Shown: positions 39,254-49,582 of the stretch, piece after piece
How positions within the stretch are numbered: position 1 is the first letter of the stretch
Layout: every line of letters starts with the position of its first letter
Source of the DNA: Dromiciops gliroides
Taxonomy: Eukaryota > Chordata > Mammalia > Microbiotheria > Microbiotheriidae
NCBI RefSeq assembly: GCF_019393635.1
Contig: NC_057861.1
Span: 172,331,577 to 172,395,576 of the forward strand
DNA: 64,000 bases
Direction of reading: 5' to 3'
Notes under the pieces: model-generated
The model's database searches: none
What the model saw: the letters and a program-made list of their open reading frames with translations, nothing else
What the model was told of the DNA's origin: nothing
Position numbers and translations under genes: made by a program

Positions 39254-39430
39254 CAAGTTCTTGACATGGAGACAGGCAAGTTTGTAGGTAGTAGGGAAGT
39301 AGCTGACAGGGAGGGATTGAAGATTAGGGAGAGTGGAAATAATGGGGACAATCTGCTGGAGAAGACAGGATGGAACTGGAAGGATTGTGGAGGTAGAAGT
39401 GTTTGCCTTGGAAAAGAATTCAGTCACCTC
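38380..39430. repeat. Ancient interspersed repeat, interrupted by a SINE
   Basis: GAGCTGATGAGATCACCAAG, GGCATGACCTGGATGAAGAT, AAGAGGTCATTAGTAACTTT and CAATCTGCTGGAGAAGACAG recur as one ordered old repeat that I recall from many therian genomes but cannot name safely. A (GA)n run lies at 39209-39250. Confidence 0.5.
38590..38852 (-). mobile_element. tRNA-headed SINE with RTE-type tail
   Basis: CCTTCATTCTCAAAGAGGAC, GAATTGGATTTAAGTGAGAG and GTGGCAAGATATAGATCAAG, then the SINE core and head to CACCTAGCTACCC. An approximate target duplication CCCATAGTTAGT / CCCACAAGTTAGT brackets it inside the ancient repeat. Confidence 0.7.
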
Positions 39431-39695
39431 TTGCCTGAGCTATAGAATTAATATCTAAAAATTTTATAGTGCCCTAAAGTTGGTAAGGCATTTTTCATAA
39501 ATTAAATTAGTCAATACTCAAAATTAACCTTAAGAAGTAGGTACTCCATGTTCTTATCTTCCCCAATTTACAGATGAAATGGAGGCTCAAAGATTTGTGA
39601 TTTGCCCACAAGGTCAAATATCTAAGACATGCTGAGAAGAGGCAAGATTTGAACCTAGGTGTCTTCTGACTTCTACTCAGGCACCAAGCTGCTTC
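39430..39695 (-). repeat. MIR-type SINE, old
   Basis: CCCCAATTTACAGATGAAAT, TTTGAACCTAGGTGTCTTC; reverse orientation. Confidence 0.55.
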
Positions 39696-39960
39696 CTAAG
39701 TAAACGTCTAATTGATTTGCCTATGGACCTTACTTGACTCAGTTTAATTTTTCTGAGCACTTCATCCCTCTGCTCAAAAACCATCAATGGCTTCTCATAG
39801 AGTCCTTGGTCTGGTACTTAAGCCTTCTATGATTTGACCACAATCTGTTTATAACCTTTGTACTTTGCCCTTTCTGTTTCCCAAGCCTCCAGGCAAACTG
39901 GACTATCTTGTTCCCCAATGTACCTTATATACTCTCACTTCTGTGCCTTCCTTTACTCAT

Positions 39961-40287
<327 letters not shown>

Positions 40288-40344
40288 ACTCATGTTTTTT
40301 CAAGCTAGAATGTGTTTCTCCCTCAACTTGACCCATTCCAGTTT

Positions 40345-40497
40345 TTTGTTGGTTTTTTTGGGGCGGGGCAATGAGGGTTAAGTGACTTGCCCAGGGTCAC
40401 ACAGCTAGTAAGTGTCAAGTGTCTGAGGCTGGATTTGAACTCAGGTACTCCTGAATCCAGGGCCGGTGCTTTATCCACTGCACCACCTAGCTGCCCC
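40345..40497 (-). mobile_element. WSINE-type SINE, young
   Basis: GGCAATGAGGGTTAAGTGAC to CACCTAGCTGCCCC with a 17-base target duplication GACCCATTCCAGTTTTT (about 40329 and 40498). Confidence 0.92.
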
Positions 40498-40619
40498 GAC
40501 CCATTCCAGTTTTTAACCCCATCTACCTACCTAAAGTATCTTGCTTATGTTCTATGATCTCTTAGGAGTCTGCAGGATTCTGTGTTATTAGCTAATATTG
40601 ATTCATTTCCAGTCATTTT

Positions 40620-41200
40620 CAGTGTGCTGGACCTGGAGACAAGAAAATTAAGTTCAAAACTGACCTCAGGTATTTAAAAGACTTGACCCTGGACAGGTCA
40701 CTTAACTTCAGTCTGTTTCAGTTTCCTCATCTACAAAATGAGGGTGAGAATAATAGCTCCTACCTCCTGTTGTAAGGATAAAAGCACTATATAATGTAAC
40801 GATTGGAATGACGCCACCTGCTGGAGACTTACTGTAGAAGAGTTCCGCCCATGAAGTGAAGGTCTTTGAGGGCAAGACCAGGAGTCTTTTCTTTGGCATC
40901 AGGAAGTGACAGTTGGCTAGTGGGAGGAAGAAGGAAGAGACTGGCGCTCGGTCTCGGGCTTTTTCCTGGGGACGCTGGTGGAGAAGGCAGCTAAAAATGC
41001 GCTCTCCCTTTAATAGATAGAGGAATCTAGGCCTTTCTTCTCTCTTTATCAAATTCTTATTCTCCTTAATAAATGCTTAAAAGCCTAACTCTTGCTGAAA
41101 CTTATAATTTATTGGTGACCACTCATTAGATATTTTAGACAGAATAGCTAGAATTTTAGCCCTTAACAATAAATACTAGTTATTATAATACTTGTTCAAT
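40620..41200 (+). repeat. MIR-type SINE split by a solo LTR
   Basis: TGTGCTGGACCTGGAGACAA, TTTCAGTTTCCTCATCTACA and GTAAGGATAAAAGCACTATA, resuming at 41173 with ATACTAGTTATTA after the LTR. Confidence 0.75.
40795..41168 (+). mobile_element. Solo LTR (family A)
   Basis: A fossil. TGTAACGATTGGAATGAC to AGCCCTTAACA, AATAAA signal in the 3' part, exact 4-base duplication ATAA (40791-40794 and 41169-41172). Same family as 7676-8133, with an internally shorter middle. No internal region. Confidence 0.85.
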
Positions 41201-41204
41201 GTAC

Positions 41205-41939
41205 TCTGGTTTCATTTTGAAGTGTTCATTATTCTTCCATATTTTCTTCATGGCCCTTTTTATTGGTTTCTCTGCTTAGGAGATAGAGTTTTATTCAGGC
41301 TCTCTTCAGCACACCTTAGCTTTATGTGATTATGGGTGATCCATGTAATCTTTTGGTCTTTCTGCTTCTCTTTTGAGTTCTCCATCACTCACCTTCGGGA
41401 ATACTCTTCATTTTCTGGGCCCTCCCTCTTCCACTGCTGTACAGACATCCTAGGGCAGGTATCCAGGTGGTCTCAGCATCCTCTTGTTTGGGGATCATCT
41501 GAGACAAGATTCCCTGCCCCGAGTAACCTCCATAGCACCAGGGCTGGTGGTAGATTTCCAGTTCCTTTTCCCTCAGGCTTCACACTCATTCCCCTCTAGC
41601 CTATGTCTCTGAGAACTGTGCTTTTTCCATTCTACCCAAGTCTTCCTGAACCTCCTGCATTCAATGTCTCTTTTCTTCGAAAGGCTGGGCAGAATTGGCT
41701 CTGCTACTTCTTTCAGTTTAAAGAGGAGTTTGGGGAGAGTCACATGAGATTACTTGGGAAACAGAGAGGCTAAATGAGTGGTCTAAGTATTAAAGTTCCC
41801 TGGTGTTAACTCATGAGGTTTTAATCTTCTTTGAAGTTTTTTACAGGTTTGGCTATCTATCTCTTACACGTAATTCCATTCTTTTGAAATTTTGAGATTG
41901 AAGGAGTTTGAAAAAACAAACAGCTATTCCACCATCTTT
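41205..41939. other. Intergenic, no recognised feature
   Basis: C/T-rich unique sequence. A reading frame at 41336-41599 has no recognisable homology or splice context. Confidence 0.35.
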
Positions 41940-42210
41940 CCAGTCATGGGATTTACACATTTCACCTAATTCTTCCATATCCTGCAAGGCTTAAATCAAA
42001 TTCATTTCCTTGATGCTTTCCCTGATTTGATTTAACCCAAAATGTTTCCTCTCAACTCCCAGAAAACTTTGTCCATTTCATTGCATTTCATTACAGTTTC
42101 TATGTACAGGGCAGTAACCTCCTGGAGAACAAATGTCAAGTCTTACTCTTTGTTTCTACATTCTACACCTTACCGATTACCTAGTATATAGTAGGTACTC
42201 AATAAATATT
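41940..42210 (+). repeat. L2 3' end
   Basis: CAACTCCCAGAAAACTTTG, TAACCTCCTGGAGAACAAAT and TAGTAGGTACTCAATAAATA. Confidence 0.7.
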
Positions 42211-42462
42211 TGCAGCTAGATGGCACAGTACATAGAGTGTTGGGCCCGAAGTCAGGAAGATGAGTCTTCCTGAGTTCAAATCCAGCCTCACACACTTACT
42301 AGCTGTGTGGCCCTGGACAAGTCACTTAACCCTGTTTGCCTCATCTGTAAAATGAGCTGGAGAAGGAAATAGCTAACCAATCCAGTATCTTTGTCAAGAA
42401 GATCCCAAATGGCGTCACAGAGAGTCGGACACAACTGATAACAACTAAACACCACCACCAAT
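42211..42462 (+). mobile_element. MAR1 CORE-SINE, full length
   Basis: GCAGCTAGATGGCACAGTAC head, AAAATGAGCTGGAGAAGGAA, GGCGTCACAGAGAGTCGGAC and an ACAACTGATAACAACT end; inserted at the end of the L2. Confidence 0.9.
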
Positions 42463-42579
42463 ATTTATTGAATGAATGTCAGTCTTACCTTCTGGGAATT
42501 AATATGATTTTCCTTTTTTGTACAAAGGAAGGAAACATTCGTGGTATATAAATTACATGGTTTTTATTATAAATTGCTC

Positions 42580-42717
42580 TTTTGGGGAGGGGAGGGGCAA
42601 GTGACTTGCCCAGGGTCACACAGCTAGTAAGTGTCAAGCGTCTGAGGCCAAATTTGAAGTCAGGTCCTCCTGAATCCAGGGTTGGTGATTTATCCACTGT
42701 GCCACCTAGCTGCCCCC
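42580..42717 (-). mobile_element. WSINE-type SINE
   Basis: GGGGCAAGTGACTTGCCCAG to CACCTAGCTGCCCC; target duplication ATTGCTCTTT on both sides. Confidence 0.88.
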
Positions 42718-43169
42718 CAAAACATAATAGATTGCTCTTTAAACTCTTGCTGCAACCTGATTTTTGGTTTTGTCTCTGGGCTTAAAGAAATTTGACAAAT
42801 TAAAGAATGTTGTAGTGGAAAGGCATTCAACAAACTGCATACAACACTTAGTGTTTTATCTGTGGTTAGTTTTTCATCATAGCGTAGCTTCTCTGTAATA
42901 CATAACATACTCTTTACATGACCCCCATCGTCCTCTACTCCCCACCCCCTCCCCGAATGTGCATATAGGACATAAAAGAACTTTAAGGGAGAGTACATTA
43001 GAATAGGGAAATCTCAAGCAAAACCTTAAAATTAATTTCAAAAGCAAATGAAAATTTTATTATTATTTATAAAGCTACTTCCCTTGATTGCTATGGATGA
43101 TTGAGACCCCAACACACAGAACAACCTTTTCAAATGGGCACAAACAGGAATATATTAAAACTTGGGTAT

Positions 43170-43330
43170 CGGGGGCAGCTAGGTGGCACAGTGGATGAAG
43201 CACCAGCCCTGGATTCAGGAGGACCTGAGTTCAAATCCAGCCTCAGACACTTGACACTTACTAGCTGTGTGACCCTGGGCAAGTCACTTAACCCTCATTG
43301 ACCTGCTTTAAAAAACAAACAAACAAACAA
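43170..43330 (+). mobile_element. WSINE-type SINE with (CAAA)n tail
   Basis: GGGGGCAGCTAGGTGGCACA head, full core, AAACAAACAAAC tail; target duplication ACTTGGGTATC / ACTTGGGCATC. Confidence 0.9.
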
Positions 43331-43379
43331 ACTTGGGCATCAAATACCACACATCATCCAGATGTTTATGAAATAGTTG

Positions 43380-43700
43380 ACATAAAAAGTATAGAATCTC
43401 AAAGCTAGAAAGGACCTCAGAAGCCATTTAGTTCAAGCCATATCTGAACAAGCATCCCTTTTACAACATCTATGACAAGTGATTGTTTAGCCTCTAGATA
43501 AATCCCTCGGATTCATTTTTAGAGCCTATTTCACTTTTGGATAGCTCTGTTAGGAAAATTTTCCTTAAATTAAGGCAAAAGCAACTTCTATGCAATGTCC
43601 ACTTTCTTTCTACTCCTAATTTTGTTCTCTGCCCCAGGACCAAGCAGAGAAAGTCTAATTCTTTTTCCACCTGATCATAGATCCCAAGTTGCATGATTTA
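43380..43700. repeat. Probable ancient interspersed repeat
   Basis: TAGAATCTCAAAGCTAGAAA, GGACCTCAGAAGCCATTTAG and GATAGCTCTGTTAGGAAAAT resemble a family common in therian DNA; I cannot name it. Confidence 0.4.
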
Positions 43701-43784
43701 TATTGAATTGTTCTTAATACTCTTACCACAGCCTGATTTTTGGTTTTGTCTCTGGGCTTACAGAAATTTAGGAAATAAAAGATG

Positions 43785-43965
43785 TTGTAATGGAAAAAGC
43801 CCTGGATTTAGAGGCAGATGACGTGGGTTAATGTCCAATTTCTGTTATTTACTGCACATGTGACCTTGGGCAAAACATTTAATCTACATAGGTGTGGGTT
43901 TTCTTATTTGTAAAATGTAGGGCTAGACTAGATGATTTCTAAGGTTGTGATGAGCTCTAAATCCT
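43785..43965 (+). repeat. MIR-type SINE
   Basis: AAGCCCTGGATTTAGAGGCA, CATGTGACCTTGGGCAAAAC and TAGACTAGATGATTTCTAAGG. Confidence 0.65.
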
Positions 43966-44499
43966 GATGCCCAAATTATAAAATAAGTGAGACCTTGTTT
44001 CATGTCCAGGTCAATTCTCACATTGTATGACTGAAAAGAGTTCTTACATTGGAAAATAGTATGATTAGCTAAGTGAAATTCTACCCCCTTTTAACAACTA
44101 GGATTATCTTCTTTTAGCACTCTTAAAAAGAAATAAAAACAAAAACAAAACACCACAGCTTCTCTTGAAGCCTTTCTGCTATCATACTTGAGCTCTGTGA
44201 AGAAAAGTGATTAGATAGTGACTGAAGATCAGCAGACTCCAGACCCAACAGCCTCTTGTATAATCTTGGTGACGCCCAAGAGGCATATTCAATGGTTCAG
44301 ATAAATAATTCATGCTTCGAAGGGCCAGCAAACTACACAATCTATAAGTGTTAATGCATCTAAAAGACAAAGAAAAACAAACAAGTGGATAATTTTCTTT
44401 TGGACCTGCTGAGAGGAAGTAGAAAAAATTTTATATGGTGCTGCACGTGGAGAGGGGCATAAAAAGGGTTTAAAAAGTTATTTAGAAACTTTTAATAAT

Positions 44500-44720
44500 G
44501 GGGTAGCCATAGCTACCATTTATATAGCGCTAGGTGCTTTGCAAATCCTTTTGCCTGTGTTATCTCATTTCATCCCTTCTACAACCTAAGAAGCAGGTAG
44601 TTGTAGGGATTATCATTCCCATTTTACAAATATGGCATCTGAAGCTCAGAAAGTGTTAGTGAGTAGTCCATATCCATGATTCTGCAAGCTATTAAGTGGC
44701 AAGAAAAGGACTAAATCCAC
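44500..44720 (-). repeat. MIR-type SINE
   Basis: TAGCTACCATTTATATAGCG, ATCTCATTTCATCCCTTCTA and CCCATTTTACAAATATGGCA in reverse order. 43970-44490 and 44730-45165 are otherwise empty. Confidence 0.65.
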
Positions 44721-45164
44721 AATTGCTGCCAACAAATATGTTGCAAATTAGGTGCTAGTGTCATTTTTTAAATTATTCATTGAATATTTTTTGTTACATT
44801 TATTATTTTTTTTTAAATCACAAATCCATTGGTGACATTAAATAGCATATTAGACTTAGGTCATATCATATAACAGACGAGTCTTTATGTACCACATTTT
44901 GAAATCAGAGGACCTGTATTTGAATCGCCTTTACTTTCTTACTTTCTACTTTCCTTCCCTGGGCCTAAAATGAAGGGAGTTTGACCCCATGTTAGGCACT
45001 AACAACATTGTGCTCCATTAATCATAGGAGAAATTCAATTCCATCATAGAGCAATTAACTCATTAATCTGCATAACTCTTCATAAGTACGGGTACCTGGG
45101 TAACTAGAATAACTTTTTAGAATAGGGATTTTTTTTTTTTTAGCTTACAAGTAAGCACACACCA

Positions 45165-45400
45165 CACATAGAGAAGGAAATGGCAAAACAACTCCAAGTA
45201 GGGTCACGAAGAGTCGGACATGGCTGAAAACGACTGAACTCGCCCCGACTCATCTCCACCATTTATCTCACTTAAGCCTCTTTAATTTTCTTTTTAAAGA
45301 TAATCAATTTTATTTTCTATTCCTAATTCTCTCCCTCACCCACTTAGAAAGCAAGAAAATCAAAACCCGTTATAAGTATATAAAGTCATGCAAAATAACT
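45165..45400. repeat. MAR1 3' end (forward) and L1 3' UTR fragment (reverse)
   Basis: 45170-45245 reads GAGAAGGAAATGGCAAAACA and GGTCACGAAGAGTCGGACAT (MAR1). 45275-45400 reads AATTCTCTCCCTCACCCACT and CATGCAAAATAAC (L1 3' UTR). Confidence 0.6.
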
Positions 45401-45569
45401 AGCCCTCATTAGCTGGACAGCACAAAATTAAATTTAATAAACAGCTGGGTAGGGGGAGGGGAGGGTGCGAACATTTTTCAGCTCGTGGCTACACAATTTC
45501 CCCAATTCCCTTCAACAGTCGGAGCCAGTGGGCACAAACTTTATCGCAACCTCTTTTTCTTCCTCATTT

Positions 45570-45744
45570 CAATGTGTCCTGGGCTTCCACGTGGTTGGAG
45601 ACCTCCCAGATCCCTGCCCGGAGCCCGGTCTTAGGACCTGACAGCTCGAGCGCTCTGTAAGGCCAGGCTCCCCGGCGGTGATTGGCCTCTCTCTTTCTTT
45701 TTTTTCTTTTCTTTAAGTAACGCCCATTCGTTCTTCCCCGGAAG
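45570..45744 (+). promoter_or_regulatory. TMEM14C: TMEM14C promoter region
   Basis: GC-richer than its surroundings, with an inverted CCAAT box (ATTGG, 45681-45685), a long pyrimidine tract and an ETS-type site CCGGAAGT (45738-45745) next to the likely start of transcription. No TATA box. Confidence 0.65.
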
Positions 45745-45838
45745 TGGTCTATTACAGTGGAACGGTGAGCGTCCGAACGTTCTCTCCGTAGAACCTTCAG
45801 CTCTGCCTGCGCCTCCTACCCTGCTGCGCCCTAGACAG
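45745..45838 (+). other. TMEM14C: TMEM14C noncoding exon 1
   Basis: Inferred 5' UTR exon ending CTAGACAG before a GTTAGT donor at 45839. The left end is a guess from the ETS site. In human the start codon of TMEM14C is also in exon 2. Confidence 0.55.
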
Positions 45839-46937
45839 GTTAGTTACAAGGCTTAGGTGACCGCTCCCCTGGCCTTCTTCCACTTACGGGATATAAGTGC
45901 ATTTTATGGATTTGTAAATGGCATGGATTTTTGTGGGTTTGTCTGGGGGTTTTGTTTGTTTTTTGCATCTCTTAAAATATGTTGTGAATCCTGCTCGAGA
46001 CCCCTAAGTAAAATGTTTTTTGATTCTGGTACTTAAATAGCCGTCGCGGAGTCGTGACTAGCGTATGCAGTTTATAGCGTCAGAAAATGAAAGGCTTTTG
46101 GGAACGTATTGTGTAATGCTCCCATTTTTCTTAAAATAAATATTACCTGCTAATGCTATTTCCAGATTACGTTTTTCGCATGCATGCCTGTGTGTGTGTG
46201 TGTGTGTGTGTACATTTAACTGTTTGAAGGTTCTTGCAGCGGTGAGAATAAGTAAAAGAGGGAAGAGAGAAGCTTACAAGATGAATTCTAGCCGCATTAG
46301 CTAAAATACAAAAACAAATTGCTGGAAACTACTGTAGGAACCTGTACAGAGGTCGTTTATTTTGCAGAACTGGAAGAGAAGTTGATTTTCCCTTTAAGTT
46401 TTCATTCCTCCTCCCCCAGAGTGTTACCAAAACCCCCCACAAAACAAAACCAAACCATGTGGCTCTAATTAAAATCACCTTATATTCAGTTATATCTTAA
46501 GCATATGCACCAGCCACATATAGAATCGCTCCAAAGTTACTTTTGGAAGCTACATGGAATTGGGATGGTGACAGCTTTCTCAGGCTAAGTGCCTGGAGCA
46601 GAACACAAATTCAATCCCAATAAATTGGAAGTGCTTTGAACCTGGTGGTCTATGGCCAACAGGCTTGGCCTCTAAGGGATTCCCCTTTTTTTTCCCTTTT
46701 AACCTTAGAAGCCTATTAAATCATCTATTAAGGTATGTAGGGGTTGGAATTTTTTGGTGGAGGGAGTTCCCTAGACCTAAAATCAAGGAAACTGGAAGTA
46801 TTGATCTCTATGTTCAGTGTCTGGTGCTGAGAGATACAAAAATAGATAAGGCAAGATCCTTGCCCTTGAACATTTTACTGTTTCTTAAAAATTGAAATAA
46901 ATATATCTTACCTTTACTATTAAAAAAAAAAGACTCG

Positions 46938-47098
46938 GGGCAGCTCAGTGGCGCAGTGGATAGAGCATGGGCCCTGGAGTCGGGAGGACCTGAGTTCAAA
47001 TCCGGCCTCAGACACTTAGCACTTACTGGCCGTGTGACCCTGGGCAAGTCACTTGACCCCAATTGCCTCACCAAAAACAAAACAAAACAAAACAAAAC
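46938..47098 (+). mobile_element. WSINE-type SINE
   Basis: GGGGCAGCTCAGTGGCGCAG head, full core, (CAAAA)n tail; target duplication AAAAGACTC. 45840-46790 is unannotated intron 1. Confidence 0.88.
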
Positions 47099-47297
47099 AA
47101 AAGACTCCAGAAGTATAAAGCCAAGAGCATGGACAGATAGGCTGAAGACTTTTTAAGGTAAAGGGCAAAGGAGGCTTGACGCTTTCCTTTCAGATTTTGG
47201 GTTTTGTCTTAAGTTAAAAGAAGGGAAAGTTGCCTGCTGGTATAGAGCTTATACTTATGTTTAGTCCAATTTTCAATATGCAATGACACTTAGGTTT

Positions 47298-47462
47298 TTT
47301 TTGTTGTTTTGTTTTTTGTTTTTTGCTGGGCAATGCCAGTTAAGTAACTTGCCCCAGGGTTACATAGCTAGTAAGTTTCAAGTGTCTGAGGCTGTATTTG
47401 AACTCTGGTCCTCCTGAATCCAGGGCCAGTGCTTTATCCACTGTGCTACTTAGTTGCCCCGG
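47298..47462 (-). mobile_element. WSINE-type SINE
   Basis: CTGGGCAATGCCAGTTAAGT to CTTAGTTGCCCC; diverged target duplication CAATGACACTTA / CAATAACATTTA. Confidence 0.82.
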
Positions 47463-47474
47463 CAATAACATTTA

Positions 47475-49420
47475 AAAAAAAATGTAAAACATATCCATGT
47501 GAGTCATTTTTTTAAAAAGACTCCAATAAAAGAAAAATATGAAAGAAAGTAAGTTTAAAAAATAGCATGCTTCAGTTTGTGTTCAAATTATGTCAGTTCT
47601 TTCTCTGGAGGTGGATAGTATACTTCATCATTAGTCCTTTGAGATTGTCTTGAATTTGTATTGCTGAGAATAGCTAAGTCATTCACAATTCTTCATTCAA
47701 CAGTATTTCTCTGACTGTGTATAACATTCTCTTGGTTCTGTTCACTTCACTTCACTATGCATCAGTTAGCCTAAGTCTTTCCAGGTTTTTCTGAAATCAT
47801 CCTGCTCGTCATTTCTTATAGAACAATAATATTCCATCACCATCACATACCACAGTTTGTTTAGCCATTCCCCAGTTGATGGGCATCTTATTTCCAATTG
47901 TTAGCCACCGTAAAAAGAACTGCTATAAATATTTTTGTACAAATAGATCTTTTTCTCTTTTTTGAATGTTTTGGGGATATAAACCTAGCAGTGGTATTGC
48001 TGGATCAAAGGGTATACACAGTTTTATAGCCCTTGGGGCATAGTTCCAAATTCCTTTCCTGAATGGTTGGATCAGTTCACAACTCTACCATAGTAGATTA
48101 GTGTCCCAGCTTTCCCACATCCTCTCCAACATATATTTTCCTTTTTTGTCATATTAACTACTCAGCTGGGTGTGAAGTGGTATCTCAGAGTTGTTTTAAT
48201 TTGCATTTCTCTGATTAATTGTGATTTAGAGCATTTTTATATGATTATAGATAGCTTTGATTTCTTTATCTGAAAACTGCCTGTTCATATCCTTTGACCA
48301 TATATGAATCGGGGAATGACTTGTATTTTTATAGATTTGACTCAGTTCTCTATATATTTGAGAAATAAGGCCCTTATCAGAAATACTTGTTGCAAAATTC
48401 TTTCCCAGTTTTCTGCTTTCCTTATAATTTTGGTTGTGTTGGTTTTTGTTTGTGCAAAAGCTTTTTAATTTTATGTACTCAGAATTATCTATTTTACATT
48501 TTGTAATGCTCTCTATATCTTCTTTGGTCCTAAATCCTCCCTCTGTCTATAAATCTGACAGATAAATTATTCCATGCTCTCTTAATTTGCTTATGGTATC
48601 ACCTTTTATGTGTAAATCATGTACCCACTTTGACCTTATTTTAGTACATGGTGTGAGATGTTGGTCTATACCTAGTTTCTGCCATACCACTTTCCAGTTT
48701 TCTCAGCAGTTTTTGTCAAATAATGAGTTTTTGTTCCAAAAGCTTGGATCTTTGGGTTTATCAAATGCTAGATTACTATAGTCATTTACTATAATGTAAT
48801 ATTCTATTCCACTGATCCACCACAGTAATTCTTAGCCAGTACCATATTGTTTTGATAATTACTACTTTTTAATACAGTTTGAGATTTGGTAAGGCTAGAC
48901 TACCTTCTTTTGCATTTTTAAAAATGGATTCCCTTGATACCCTTCAGTTTTTGTTCTTCCAGATGAATTTTGCTATTATTTCTTTCTAGTTCTCTAAAAT
49001 AATTTTTGATAGTTTGATATGGCAGTATATAAATAGATTAATTTAGGTAGGATTGTCATTTTTATTATACTAGCTCGACCTCCTCGTGAGCAATTATTGT
49101 TTTTCTAATGGTTTAGATCTGACTTTATTTGTGTAAGAAGTGTTTTATAGTTGTGTTCATGTAGTTCCTGGGTTTGTCTTGGCAGGCAGACTCCCAAGTA
49201 TTTTCTACTATCTACAGTTATTTTGAATGGAATTTCTCTACCTGTTGTTGCTGAAGTTTGTTGGTAGTATATAGAAATGCTGATGATTTATGTGGTTTAT
49301 TTTGTATCCTGAAACTTTGCTAAAGTTGTTAATAATTTCAAGTAGTTTTTTAGTTAATTCTCTAGGATTTTCTAAATATAACATCATATTATCTGCAAAG
49401 AGTGATAGTTTTGTTTCACC
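47475..49420 (-). mobile_element. Old L1, 5'-truncated, in TMEM14C intron 1
   Basis: Reverse L1 3' UTR and ORF2. At its far (5') end the polymerase motif reads [13 protein letters not shown], where active copies have FADD. The C-terminal region is at 47.8-48.5 kb. Many stops and shifts; clearly older than the copies at 3.6 and 8.7 kb. Confidence 0.85.
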
Positions 49421-49506
49421 AGTGCCTAGCAAAGCTCCTGGGACATAATAAATAAATGCTGATTGTTAATTGATTGACAAGTGAATTCCTATTTTTCTAT
49501 TTCAGG

Positions 49507-49582
49507 ATGGCTCTAGATTGGATTGGCTTTGGCTATGCTGCCCTGGTTGCTTCTGGTGGAATAATTGGCTATGCAAAAGCAG
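49507..49582 (+). CDS. TMEM14C: TMEM14C coding exon 1
   Basis: Acceptor TATTTCAG, one base before ATG; donor GTATGT. Codes [20 protein letters not shown] then GYAKA. The ATG directly after the splice site explains the short N-terminus. Confidence 0.95.

Noticed and set aside
41336-41599. Frame at 41336-41599 as a gene
   Set aside because: No start context, splice sites or recognisable homology; composition is simply C/T-rich.
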